A stretch of DNA of 64,000 bases. It comes from Pelagicoccus sp. SDUM812003. GTDB taxonomy: Bacteria > Verrucomicrobiota > Verrucomicrobiia > Opitutales > Opitutaceae. Shown here in pieces: positions 15,854 to 24,641 of this stretch. The notes below the pieces were generated by a model. That model was not told the DNA's origin. It was given only the letters and a program-made list of their open reading frames with translations, and ran no database searches. How positions within the stretch are numbered: position 1 is the stretch's first letter; every line of letters starts with the position of its first letter. The DNA lies in the NCBI RefSeq assembly GCF_031127815.1, contig NZ_JARXHY010000012.1, positions 124,001-188,000 on the forward strand, in the 5' to 3' direction. The position numbers and the translations under genes are program-made.

Positions 15854-17686
15854 CTACCGTTTGATCTGCAGGACGCGCTCGTTTATGAGCTGCAGAACCT
15901 CGGTTTCGAACTCCTCGAAGAGCATGGTCGGCTTTCCGTCGTGGAAACGGCTGCGCACGCTGACCTTGCCTTCTTCCGCTTCGCGCTCGCCCACGATCAA
16001 GACGTTGGGCACCTTGTCGAGCTCGGCGTTGCGAATCTTGGCTCCGAGCTTGTCGGAGTTGAAATCCGCCGCGGCCCGCACGCCGTTTGCCTTCAATTCC
16101 TCGAGCAGCTTCTGAGCGTAGTCCCGCACCTTGTCGCTGATGGGTAGGATGCGAACCTGCTCCGGGGCCAGCCATGTCGGGAAGTCGCCGCCGAAGTGCT
16201 CGATGAGCAGTCCGCAGAAGCGCTCCATGGAGCCGAAGGGAGCGCGGTGCACCATGACCGGGCGGTGCGGCTTGTTGTCCGAACCGGTGTAGGATATGTC
16301 GAAGCGCTCCGGCAGGTTGTAGTCGACCTGCACGGTGCCGAGCTGCCATTCGCGACCGATCACGTCTTTTACCACGAAGTCGATCTTCGGTCCGTAGAAG
16401 GCGGCTTCGCCTTCCTCTTCGACGTAGGGAACGCCCAGGGTTTTGACCGCCTCGCGCAGAGCGGCTTCCGCCTTATCCCAGTTCTTCGGGTCGCCCACGT
16501 ACTTGTCGGAATTCGGATCACGTAGGGAAACGCGCACCGAGTACTCCTCCATGCCGAGGGTGTTGAAAACGATTTTCACCAGATCGAGACAGCCCTGGAT
16601 CTCGCCTTGCAGCTGCTCCTCTGTGCAGAAGAGGTGGGCGTCGTCCTGAGTGAAGCCGCGCACGCGCGTCATGCCGTTGAGCTCGCCGGATTGCTCCCAG
16701 CGGTAGACGGTGCCGAACTCGGCCAAGCGGATGGGAAGATCGCGATAGGAGTGCGGCTCCGAGTCGTAGATCTTGATGTGCATCGGGCAGTTCATGGGCT
16801 TGAGCAGGAAGCCATCGATGTCGCCCGTTTCCAGCTTGTTGGTCAGCTGGGAGCAAGGGGCGTTTTCATCGGCCAGGTCCGCCAGCGAGTCGCGCTCGAT
16901 GATGGGAGCGAACTGGGACTCCTGATAATACGGGAAGTGTCCAGATGTTCGATACAGGCCAAGCTTGCCGATGTGCGGGGTGAAGACTTGCGTATAGCCC
17001 TGCGTGATGAGCTGCTCGGAGATGAAGTCCTGCAGCTCCTGGCGAATGATGGCCCCTTTGGGTTTCCAGAGGACCAGGCCTTGGCCGACCGCTTCGTCGA
17101 TGTGGAAGAGGCCCATTTCCTTGCCCACGCGGCGATGGTCGCGCTTGCGAGCTTCTTCCAATTGCTCGAGATAGGCTGCCAGCTCTTCCTTCGAGGGAAA
17201 GGCGGTGCCGTAGATGCGCTGAAGCTGCTTGTTCTTTTCGTCGCCGCGGTGGTAGGCGCCTGCGACGGAAAGCAGTTTGAACGCTTTGATCTTCTTGGTG
17301 TAGGCGACGTGAGTGCCGGCGCAGAGGTCGAGGAACTCGCCGTTCTTGTAGAACGAAATGGTGTCGCCTTCCGGGATGTCCGCCAAGCGGCCGAGCTTGT
17401 ATTCGGCCTGACCGAACTCCTGGATCATCTGGGTGGCTTGCTCGCGGGAGACCTCCACGCGCTCGAACTTCTGGTTCTCCTTGATGACCTTCTTCATCTC
17501 CGACTCGATCTTTTCCAGATCTTCGGCGGTGAACTTATGATCCAGGTCGAAATCGTAGTAGAAACCGGTGTCGGTTGGCGGGCCGATGTCGAGCTTCGCT
17601 TCCGGAAAGAGGCGAAGAACTGCAGTGGCGAGAACGTGGGCCGAGCTGTGGCGGATCTCTTCGAGAGGAGTCATTTGTTCTTTCAT
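15854..17686 (-). CDS. thrS: Threonine--tRNA ligase lacking the N-terminal TGS domain
   Basis: 610 residues; charges tRNA-Thr with threonine in the cytoplasm. The order is the editing domain (about 1-190, with HSSAHVLA near residue 13 and CAGTH near 122), the class II catalytic core (about 215-500, with the zinc Cys in MNCPMHI, motif 2 around YRWEQSGEL and motif 3 in HRAPFGSMERF), and the anticodon-binding domain (about 510-610). The usual TGS domain of about 60 residues before the editing domain is absent: the protein starts only a few residues before the HSSAH motif. The ATG at 17686 is the only sensible start, since the upstream region has no matching coding sequence. A strong terminator follows. 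Confidence 0.97.
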   Translation of the reverse strand: MKEQMTPLEEIRHSSAHVLATAVLRLFPEAKLDIGPPTDTGFYYDFDLDHKFTAEDLEKIESEMKKVIKENQKFERVEVSREQATQMIQEFGQAEYKLGRLADIPEGDTISFYKNGEFLDLCAGTHVAYTKKIKAFKLLSVAGAYHRGDEKNKQLQRIYGTAFPSKEELAAYLEQLEEARKRDHRRVGKEMGLFHIDEAVGQGLVLWKPKGAIIRQELQDFISEQLITQGYTQVFTPHIGKLGLYRTSGHFPYYQESQFAPIIERDSLADLADENAPCSQLTNKLETGDIDGFLLKPMNCPMHIKIYDSEPHSYRDLPIRLAEFGTVYRWEQSGELNGMTRVRGFTQDDAHLFCTEEQLQGEIQGCLDLVKIVFNTLGMEEYSVRVSLRDPNSDKYVGDPKNWDKAEAALREAVKTLGVPYVEEEGEAAFYGPKIDFVVKDVIGREWQLGTVQVDYNLPERFDISYTGSDNKPHRPVMVHRAPFGSMERFCGLLIEHFGGDFPTWLAPEQVRILPISDKVRDYAQKLLEELKANGVRAAADFNSDKLGAKIRNAELDKVPNVLIVGEREAEEGKVSVRSRFHDGKPTMLFEEFETEVLQLINERVLQIKR

Positions 17687-17881
17687 GAGGAAAATCGGGC
17701 AGCTTTTCTAAGCGCGAAACTGCACAGATGGGCATAGATCGGGGAGCGAATCAAGACTGCGTTTGAGCAGCGGAAGAGGAGGGAGACAAACGGAGATTCT
17801 TGGTTCGCAGCCCTGGGGCTGGTCGCGCTTTCGCTAATCCGGGACCGTTTCCGTTCTCCTCGAGCGAGCCGCTGCTTGGCT

Positions 17882-19501
17882 TCAGCTATCGGAGTAGGTC
17901 TCGTCGATGAAGCGGTCGACCCGCTGGAGCAGCAGAGCGCAGCGCCTGTCGTTTCGTCGCTCGACCAGCAAACGCTTCGCGGCGTAGGGATGGTCGATGA
18001 GATTAGCTCCTGCCAGCTCGATCATTCGATCCAGCCGTTTCGCGTCGCCAGTCGCGTAGTACAAGGCGGTATTGACGATGAACTCGCTTCCGTTTCGCCC
18101 GTCGTAGCGGGAGATGGCCTCGATCGCTGGTTGATTTCCAAATCGAGCCAGGGCGGCGAACAGGGCGCCGTCGTCCACCATGGAGCTGATCAGATCGTCG
18201 AGATCCTTGGACTTCCCTCGATTCGTTTCGCCGGCAGCTATCGAATCGAGTCGACGGGCCAGGTAGGGCACCGCTCGTTCGTCGCCCAGAAGGGCCATGG
18301 TTTCCGCGATGTTCATGGGAAAGAAGCCGGAATCGTTGGGAAGCTGCTCCACCAGCAGGGGGAAGCAGGTTTCAGAATTCATGGTGGCGAGGGCCCGCAG
18401 GGATCCCCCGATGGCGCAATTGCTGGAGGCGTGGTGATAGATGTCCAACAGGAGCTGCTCCTCCCCGTCATTAGCCAGCTCCTCGAAGGCTCGTTTCTCG
18501 AGGCGTCCGTGGGCTAAGTGGCTGTGGCAGAGGGCTGCCAGCATCTTGTTGGCGTCGCCGCCGTGCGAGCCGCTCGCGAGATGGTCGATGGCCTTTTCCA
18601 TGGCTTCGAAATCCAGTTTCGCCCCAAAAAAACCGTCCGACTCGGATGCGAGCGGTGTCTGGCCGAAGAGGCGTTTCATGATGAACCAGCTATCGGTATC
18701 GAATTCCAGATCGATAAACTCTGGAATCATTTCGTAGAACTCAGCTTGAGCCTTGGCTTCGATCGCCTTGGGATCGTCGCGTTTCTCGTAGGTCTGCGAA
18801 AGCAGGTACCACAGGGCGCTGTAGCGCGGGAATCGCTGCAAGGCGTCCTGTCCCAGATCGAGCGACTCCTGGGTGCGTCCCAATGCGTTCAGGGCGTTCA
18901 TCGCTCCGCAGACCACCTGCGGGTCTGCCTGGTCGTCCTCCAGCGCCACCTCGGCCACCGCCAGGGCCTGCTCATGCTCGCCCAGTTCGCCGAGAGCGTA
19001 GATCAGAGCCGGGTAGGCCTCCAGATCGTGGAAGGGTGATTTCGCCGCTTCGCGCAGATGCTGCGCCGCGTCGCGGAACCGCTCGCGGCGAAACGTTTCT
19101 TCGTCGACGTCGCCAGCGGGCTGGAAACTGAGGCTTCCTCGCGAACGAATCACGCCAGGCCCATCTCTCGCTTCGGTCAGCAGCTGCTCGCCCAGCAGAA
19201 AGTGCAGCGGGGCGGGATTGTCCGACTTTTCGATGCCTTTGAGGAGGATCGATTTGGCCTGATCCACCTTTCCTTGTTGAAAGAGCACTTGAGCCGCGAT
19301 CCCATAGCCGGCCGCTTCCTCAGGCTGCTTCTTGCGCAGCTTGTGAAGCGTCTTGAACGCGGCATCGATTTCGCCCCGGTCGATCTGCTGCAGGGCCACC
19401 TCTTTGCTGACGAGGGCGCGGGCGGAATGGGACGCAGGGGTCAACTGGAGGGCAAGGACTACGGAAATCAGCAGCAAGGGGGCGGAGAAGGGGTGGCTCA
19501 T
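17882..19501 (-). CDS. Exported TPR/HEAT-like repeat protein
   Basis: 539 residues. A signal peptide (about 1-27) is followed by TPR-like helical pairs (about 35-260; e.g. AAFKTLHKLRKKQPEEAAGY, ALWYLLSQTYEKRDDPKAIE) and a C-terminal half with HEAT-like repeats (GDERAVPYLARRLDSI, GNQPAIEAISRYDGRNGSE). There is no catalytic motif. An exported alpha-solenoid suggests a scaffold or adaptor in the periplasm. It lies between cysS and thrS on the same strand with gaps of about 190 bp on each side. I cannot assign a named family. Confidence 0.75.
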   Translation of the reverse strand: MSHPFSAPLLLISVVLALQLTPASHSARALVSKEVALQQIDRGEIDAAFKTLHKLRKKQPEEAAGYGIAAQVLFQQGKVDQAKSILLKGIEKSDNPAPLHFLLGEQLLTEARDGPGVIRSRGSLSFQPAGDVDEETFRRERFRDAAQHLREAAKSPFHDLEAYPALIYALGELGEHEQALAVAEVALEDDQADPQVVCGAMNALNALGRTQESLDLGQDALQRFPRYSALWYLLSQTYEKRDDPKAIEAKAQAEFYEMIPEFIDLEFDTDSWFIMKRLFGQTPLASESDGFFGAKLDFEAMEKAIDHLASGSHGGDANKMLAALCHSHLAHGRLEKRAFEELANDGEEQLLLDIYHHASSNCAIGGSLRALATMNSETCFPLLVEQLPNDSGFFPMNIAETMALLGDERAVPYLARRLDSIAAGETNRGKSKDLDDLISSMVDDGALFAALARFGNQPAIEAISRYDGRNGSEFIVNTALYYATGDAKRLDRMIELAGANLIDHPYAAKRLLVERRNDRRCALLLQRVDRFIDETYSDS

Positions 19502-19693
19502 GGTGGGCCAATAGATACTACATGTGTAGGATTTTCAAGTCCCGCCAGCGTTTGCAGGGGAGCGTTTTTTTGAAATGCGGTCTTCGTCTGGGGTCGACTT
19601 CGGGTTTGGACGGATACGCAGGCTGCCGAGCGTCCCGTCCGATGAGGGCGAGCTGTCTGCGGACGGGCGTTTCGGCGGCGCTTCCGCGCTTTC

Positions 19694-21130
19694 CTAGAGC
19701 TGCTCCAGGTCGTAGCCGTCCTTGCGGTCGAGGGCTTTCCAACCGGCGGCGGCGAGCTGATCGCGCAGGGCGTCCGCGGCGGTCCAATCCTTTTCCTGTT
19801 TGGCCTGCCAACGCTTCTCCGCGATGGCCTTGACCTCCTCGGGGGCGTCGACCTTGGGTTTTTCGATGACCACCTGTTCCAGATCGTAGCCGAGGGCGAA
19901 GATGATGCGATGAAACGCCACCGCCGCGTCGGGGCCGGTAGGTTTGGCTTTGATGGCGGTGAAGATCGCTCCGAGCGCCGCGGGCACGTTCATGTCATGG
20001 GAGAGCTTGGTCCAAGCATCGGCGAAGACGCCCCAATCGTCCTTGGCATGCTTGCCCTTGGCGATCGCTTTCAGGACCGCGGACCGCTTCAGGCCAGCGG
20101 CGGCCAGGATGTCGTCGGAGAACTTGCGCAGTTTCACCAAGGCGCTCTGAGCGGCCACCAGCGAGTCGTCGGTGAAGTTGATGGTCTGTCGATAGTGTCC
20201 GCTGGTGAGGGCGTAGCGAAGCACCACCGGAGCATAGCCTTTGGCTTCGATGTCGTCGACGGTGTAGAAATTGTTCAGGCTCTTGGACATCTTGGCCCCG
20301 TCGACCATCAGGTGAGCGGCGTGTATCCAATATTTGAAGAACTGCTTCTGGTGGCCGCAGGAGCATTCGGACTGGGCGATTTCGTTTTCGTGATGAGGAA
20401 AGGTCAGGTCGACCCCGCCGGAGTGAATATCCAGATTGTTGCCCAGATACTTCATGGCCATGGCGGAGCATTCGAGGTGCCAGCCCGGACGGCCTTGGCC
20501 CCAAGGGCTGTCCCAAAAGACGTCACCATCGGTCGGCTTGCGGCTTTTCCACATCACAAAGTCCGCTGCCGAATCGCGGGTGTATTCATCGGAATCAACC
20601 GGTCCTTGCTCTTCGTCCGCTGGCGTATCCGTGAGAAGCTGACGCTCCTTGATGCGGGAAAGCTTTCCGTATTCATCGAATGAAGACACTCGAAAGTAAA
20701 CCGAACCGTCATCCGACGCGTAGGCGTAGCCGCGCTCGATGAGCTGCTCGATCATGGCGATTTGCTCTTCGATGTGCTCGGTGGCCTTGGGTTCGACCAT
20801 AGGCGGCAACATATTGAAGCGCTCGCAGTCTTTCTGGAAAACCTCGGTCCAGTGTTCGGTGAAGGCCTTGAGCGGCTTTCCTTCTTCGATCGAGCGGGCG
20901 ATGGTCTTGTCGTCCACGTCGGTCAGGTTGCGCACGTGCAGGACCTTGAACCCAGCGGTCTGCAGCACGCGCCGCATGATGTCCTGATTGAGGAAGGTGC
21001 GGAAGTTTCCGATGTGGGCTTGGGCGTAGACGGTGGGTCCGCAGCAGTACATGCCCACGACGTTTCCTTTGGTGGGAACGATCGGTTCCGCCTTGCGAGA
21101 AAGGGTGTTCTGAAAAGTGACTTCGGACAC
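19694..21130 (-). CDS. cysS: Cysteine--tRNA ligase
   Basis: 478 residues, class I aminoacyl-tRNA synthetase. The zinc-binding first Cys is C30 (CCGPTVY); HIGN at 39-42 is the HIGH motif; the other zinc ligands are in WHLECSAM and FPHHENE; KMSKS occurs in GAKMSKSLNNF (about 270-280). The C-terminal anticodon-binding helical domain follows. Length is normal for the family. It is divergent from hemB, with the starts 111 bp apart (21130 and 21241). No other start fits better. Confidence 0.98.
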   Translation of the reverse strand: MSEVTFQNTLSRKAEPIVPTKGNVVGMYCCGPTVYAQAHIGNFRTFLNQDIMRRVLQTAGFKVLHVRNLTDVDDKTIARSIEEGKPLKAFTEHWTEVFQKDCERFNMLPPMVEPKATEHIEEQIAMIEQLIERGYAYASDDGSVYFRVSSFDEYGKLSRIKERQLLTDTPADEEQGPVDSDEYTRDSAADFVMWKSRKPTDGDVFWDSPWGQGRPGWHLECSAMAMKYLGNNLDIHSGGVDLTFPHHENEIAQSECSCGHQKQFFKYWIHAAHLMVDGAKMSKSLNNFYTVDDIEAKGYAPVVLRYALTSGHYRQTINFTDDSLVAAQSALVKLRKFSDDILAAAGLKRSAVLKAIAKGKHAKDDWGVFADAWTKLSHDMNVPAALGAIFTAIKAKPTGPDAAVAFHRIIFALGYDLEQVVIEKPKVDAPEEVKAIAEKRWQAKQEKDWTAADALRDQLAAAGWKALDRKDGYDLEQL

Positions 21131-21240
21131 TGCTGGGTGGGAGGTTGTTTAGCGTTTCGGCTGTCAGGAGCTGGTCGGATCCGGCGGTAGGTTTCGGTTT
21201 GCGTGTTACGAGCGAATCCGCAGCTTGCCTGCAAAGAGCC

Positions 21241-22266
21241 ATGAAGAGTTCCCATAAGACCGAGGATTTCAAGCTGGATTTGCCGCGCCGCCCGCGCCGA
21301 CTGCGCCGCACCGACTCGTTGCGTCGCATGGCGCAGGAGACCTTCGTGCGGGTGGAGGACCTGATCGCTCCATTGATCGTGAAGGAATCCGGCGAGAAGG
21401 AGCCGGTCGGATCGATGCCGGGGCTTTATCGTCTCAGCATCGAGGATCTGGTGCGCGAATGCTGCGAACTGGCCGAGCTCGGGGTGCCGGCGGTGGCGAT
21501 TTTTCCCAACATGGACGCCAGCCTCAAGGACGCCCTCGGCTCCGAAGCGGGGAATCCGGACACCTTGACTCTGCGAGCGGTGCGGGCGTTGAAAAAGGAG
21601 GTGCCTCAGCTCTCGGTTATCACCGACGTGGCGCTCGATCCCTACACCTCCCATGGGCATGACGGGGTGCTCAACGAGGACGGCAGCTACGTGATGAACG
21701 ACGAGACCGTGGCCCGGCTGTGCCAGATGGCTCTGCTGCAAGCGGAAGCTGGCGTGGATATCGTGGCTCCATCCGACATGATGGACGGGCGGGTGGGGGC
21801 GATCCGTTCGGCATTGGACGAGGCTGGCCACATCGATACTGCGATCATGGCCTACTCCGCCAAATTCGCTTCCGCCTACTACGGACCGTATCGCGAGGCC
21901 GTCGGAAGCGCTAGCGCCGCAGGAACGACTTTGCTGGGCAAGGAAACCTATCAAATGAACCCCGCCAACCGTCGGGAGGCCATCATGGACGCTTTGATGG
22001 ACCAAGACGAAGGCGCTGATTTCGTGATGGTGAAACCAGCCGGGGCGTATCTGGACATTATTCGGGAGTTGCGCGACGCTGCGGAGGTGCCGGTGGCGGC
22101 CTATCAGGTTTCGGGCGAATACGCCCAGATCCACGCTGCGGCCAAACTCGGCTGGCTCGACTACGAGAAGACGCGCGACGAGTCGCTACTCGCCATCAAG
22201 CGCGCCGGAGCGGATGTGATTTTATCCTATTTCGCCAAAGAGGTCGCGGCGAAGCTCAATGGGTGA
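21241..22266 (+). CDS. hemB: Delta-aminolevulinic acid dehydratase (porphobilinogen synthase)
   Basis: 341 residues from the ATG at 21241; an in-frame ATG at 21145 would add 32 residues not found in the family. Condenses two 5-aminolevulinate molecules to porphobilinogen in haem and corrin biosynthesis. Both Schiff-base lysines are present: K208 (YSAKFASAYYGPYR) and K265 (FVMVKP). The metal-binding loop reads DVALDPYTSHGHDG, with Asp/Ser/His in place of the Cys triad, so it is the zinc-independent, Mg2+/K+-type enzyme as in Pseudomonas. The MMDGRVGAIR active-site segment is complete. Divergent from cysS; a bidirectional terminator follows. Confidence 0.97.
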   Translation: MKSSHKTEDFKLDLPRRPRRLRRTDSLRRMAQETFVRVEDLIAPLIVKESGEKEPVGSMPGLYRLSIEDLVRECCELAELGVPAVAIFPNMDASLKDALGSEAGNPDTLTLRAVRALKKEVPQLSVITDVALDPYTSHGHDGVLNEDGSYVMNDETVARLCQMALLQAEAGVDIVAPSDMMDGRVGAIRSALDEAGHIDTAIMAYSAKFASAYYGPYREAVGSASAAGTTLLGKETYQMNPANRREAIMDALMDQDEGADFVMVKPAGAYLDIIRELRDAAEVPVAAYQVSGEYAQIHAAAKLGWLDYEKTRDESLLAIKRAGADVILSYFAKEVAAKLNG

Positions 22267-22339
22267 CGGGTGGAACGGCTCGTCCCCGAAGCGTTCGAAA
22301 CCGAGGATCCGCCTTCGCCAGTTTGCGGCCGAAGGCTAG

Positions 22340-22364
22340 GCGCGCCCGGAGGTCCCGCCCCACC
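22340..22364 (+). repeat. Copy of the dispersed CCGGAGG...CCACC repeat
   Basis: Reads GCGCGCCCGGAGGTCCCG then CCCCACC, between hemB and its terminator. It belongs to the same family as the copies near 15700, 55720 and 60440. Confidence 0.5.
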
Positions 22365-22370
22365 TCATGA

Positions 22371-22404
22371 AAAGGCCCGCCTCCGAAATCGGAAGCGGGC
22401 TTTT
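22371..22404. terminator. Bidirectional intrinsic terminator between hemB and the acidic-tail gene
   Basis: AAA, then GCCCGC (22375-22380) pairing with GCGGGC (22395-22400), with an inner TCCG/CGGA stem, then TTTT. The A tract on the left gives a T tract on the minus strand, so it can serve both convergent genes. Confidence 0.8.
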
Positions 22405-22431
22405 GATTAAATCTGTGGTCCGGCAGAGTGA

Positions 22432-23202
22432 CTACTTGTCTTTGTCGTCGTCTTCCTCCTCGTCGTCGATGTCGAAATCGTCATCGTCTTCGTCAGGGGG
22501 AGGACCTTGATAGGTGTCGTCATCCTCGTCCTCATCCTCCTCGTCGTCATCGTCCCACTTGAGGCTTTCGTCCTTTGAGATCTGTGACGTGTCTTCCTCT
22601 TCGATGTCGGGGATGTCGTCCAGGTCGTCGTCCTCTTCCGAATCGTCGTCCTCGTCCTCGTCGATTTCCCAGCCTGCGGGAACGTAGTCGAGAATCGCGG
22701 TGACCTCTCCGAAGAGATGGATGGCGCGTCCTTCGATGAAGTTGTTGTTCTCCTCCTCGCGGATTTCCTCTTCAACTTCATCCACCGTGAGCTTGCTTTC
22801 GAAGTCGAACATGTCGTTGAGCATGTTCACGCGCACCTTGGTGATGTGGTTGATGAAGTCAGCGTATGGGCTGTTCTCGTCGTCCACGACATTGGGCAAT
22901 CCGAAAAGCGGCTCGTCTGCGTCCGCAAAACCCTCCTTCGAACGAACGAGTCGGATGATACCGTCGCCCAAATCACGCTGGATGCGGAAGGGGATGAAGG
23001 CTGAGTCGAAAAGATCCTGATCCAGCTTGTACTCCTGCAGCGGCTCCAGGAGGTCGAGGATGTGGGAAATCTGTCGCGGGTCGATTATGCTCAGGCCGTC
23101 CACGTCCCAGTGAATGTCGTCGCTTACTTCGACGACCCACCAGTTCATGTCTTCTCCGAGACGTACCGAACACCATTCAAGTTGTTTTCCTGCTCTTGGC
23201 AT
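22432..23202 (-). CDS. Unknown protein with a long Asp/Glu-rich C-terminal tail
   Basis: 256 residues with no signal peptide. Residues about 1-175 form a soluble folded domain (two Trp near 20, an SDDIHWDVDGL segment, VNMLNDMFDFESKL helix). From about residue 180 onward the protein is almost entirely Asp and Glu with scattered Ser and Pro, net charge extremely negative. Such tails are seen in nucleic-acid mimics, cation buffers and chaperone-like histone/ribosome partners, but nothing in the folded domain tells which. It faces hemB convergently and pyrD divergently. I do not recognise a named family, but the fully open, strongly biased frame supports a real gene. Confidence 0.75.
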   Translation of the reverse strand: MPRAGKQLEWCSVRLGEDMNWWVVEVSDDIHWDVDGLSIIDPRQISHILDLLEPLQEYKLDQDLFDSAFIPFRIQRDLGDGIIRLVRSKEGFADADEPLFGLPNVVDDENSPYADFINHITKVRVNMLNDMFDFESKLTVDEVEEEIREEENNNFIEGRAIHLFGEVTAILDYVPAGWEIDEDEDDDSEEDDDLDDIPDIEEEDTSQISKDESLKWDDDDEEDEDEDDDTYQGPPPDEDDDDFDIDDEEEDDDKDK

Positions 23203-23449
23203 GTTTTACAATTTACGCTTATCCAAAAAGACCGAGCTGCTGCTAAGTCAATCAATGAAACCCTAAAAAACGACGAAAACTGAGAATTGTCGTTTCGCAA
23301 GGGAATCCATCCATTGAGCCTTGTTGGGCTAGGTCCGACTTGTCACGATTTTTTGGATATTCCTTTCGGTTCGGGAGCGAGTCAGTTTAGGCGTAGATCG
23401 AGCTTTTTGCTTTTCATCGCTCAGCTCTTGTCATTCTAGTAGCCACGAC

Positions 23450-24514
23450 ATGGGCGCTCTCTACCAGAACCTTGCACGACCACTTTTTTTCAAACTCGAC
23501 CCTGAGCGGGCTCACGAAGTCACAGTCGACGGTTTGAGGGCGCTTTGCGCCGTTCCCGGGATGGCCCGGGTGTTGGCGTCCTTCAATCAGCTGCCGTCGG
23601 CAGCCAAACCGGTCGAGCTGTTCGGGGTGCGTTTTCCCAATCGCATCGGATTGGCCGCTGGCTTCGACAAGAACGCGGTCTGCTGGCGAGCCTTCGAAGC
23701 CTTTGGTTTCGGTCACGTGGAGATCGGTACGGTCACCTTCAAGGCCCAGCCGGGAAATCCCAAGCCGCGGCTCTTTCGCTATCCGGAACACAAGGCGGTT
23801 CTCAATCGCATGGGTTTCAACAACCACGGAGCTCAGTCAGTGGCCGTTCGGCTAGGAAAAGGACCGGCGGTCGGCGAGCGCCGCATTCCGCTCGGCGTAA
23901 ATATAGGAAAGTCCAAGGTCGCCCCCTTGGATAAGGCGGTGGAGGACTACATCGGCTCCTTCACCTTGCTCGCGGAACATGCAGACTACGTGGCGATCAA
24001 CGTCAGCAGCCCGAATACGCCGGATTTGCGAAAGCTGCAGGAAGAGTCTCGCCTGCGCGAGCTGCTCAGCGAATTGACGCGCTGCAACAATGAACGCGAA
24101 ACGAAGAATCCTGGCAGCCGAAAGCCGATCCTGCTCAAGATCGCTCCGGATCTGAGCGTCGGTCAGCTGGACGATATCCTTTCGATTCTGAGCGAGCTGC
24201 ATCTCGACGGTATCATCGCTACCAATACAACGATGGCGCGCGAGGGACCATTCGCTGACATCAACCAGCCTGGCGGCATCAGCGGAGCTCCAATCTGCGA
24301 CATGTCTACCAAGATGATCGCACACATCGCCAAAGTGACCGATGGCAAGCTGCCGATTATCGGAGTCGGAGGTATCACTAATCCTGATACGGCCGCTCAG
24401 AAACTCGACGCTGGAGCGTCCATCGTGCAAATCTATTCGGGCATGATCTTCGAAGGACCTTTGGTCGCCAAGCGCGTCGCGAGGGCTTTGGCGGAAAAGA
24501 TGGGCGACTTATAG
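23450..24514 (+). CDS. pyrD: Quinone-dependent dihydroorotate dehydrogenase
   Basis: 354 residues, class 2 (membrane-associated, quinone-using) enzyme of pyrimidine synthesis, oxidising dihydroorotate to orotate. The N-terminal helical extension (about 1-45, YQNLARPLFFKLDPERAHE) that contacts quinone and the membrane is present, and the catalytic base is the Ser in NVSSPNTP (184-191), both class 2 marks. FMN-binding segments LAAGFDKN, GFNNHG, TNTT and the C-terminal GVGGI and QIYSGM are intact. Normal length. The ATG at 23450 places the first helix correctly. A long hairpin without T-tract follows in the convergent gap with dapF. Confidence 0.97.
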   Translation: MGALYQNLARPLFFKLDPERAHEVTVDGLRALCAVPGMARVLASFNQLPSAAKPVELFGVRFPNRIGLAAGFDKNAVCWRAFEAFGFGHVEIGTVTFKAQPGNPKPRLFRYPEHKAVLNRMGFNNHGAQSVAVRLGKGPAVGERRIPLGVNIGKSKVAPLDKAVEDYIGSFTLLAEHADYVAINVSSPNTPDLRKLQEESRLRELLSELTRCNNERETKNPGSRKPILLKIAPDLSVGQLDDILSILSELHLDGIIATNTTMAREGPFADINQPGGISGAPICDMSTKMIAHIAKVTDGKLPIIGVGGITNPDTAAQKLDAGASIVQIYSGMIFEGPLVAKRVARALAEKMGDL

Positions 24515-24525
24515 AGTGGGGCGCC

Positions 24526-24570
24526 GCCGCTTCATGAGACTTCGGGTTTCGATGTCTCGAGCGAAGCGGC
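24526..24570. repeat. Long inverted repeat in the pyrD/dapF convergent gap
   Basis: GCCGCTTC (24526-24533) pairs with GAAGCGGC (24563-24570), with an inner GAGAC (24536-24540)/GTCTC (24554-24558). There is no T-run on either strand; it could act as a 3-prime-end stabiliser or a terminator without U-tract. Confidence 0.4.
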
Positions 24571-24641
24571 CCGCTCGACGCAGTATCGAGCCTGCGACGC
24601 AGTGGACGACGAAGCGTGGGCAGGGCCGAAGAGCCCTGAGC

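Noticed and set aside
20923-22134. Minus-strand frame of about 400 codons opposite hemB and into cysS
   Set aside because: Shadow of hemB; composition rich in Arg/His/Gly without domain signals. The same holds for long frames opposite pckG (41704-42873), thrS (16607-17737), the receptor (52921-54054), the acidic protein (31660-32910) and the barrel protein (14593-15660).
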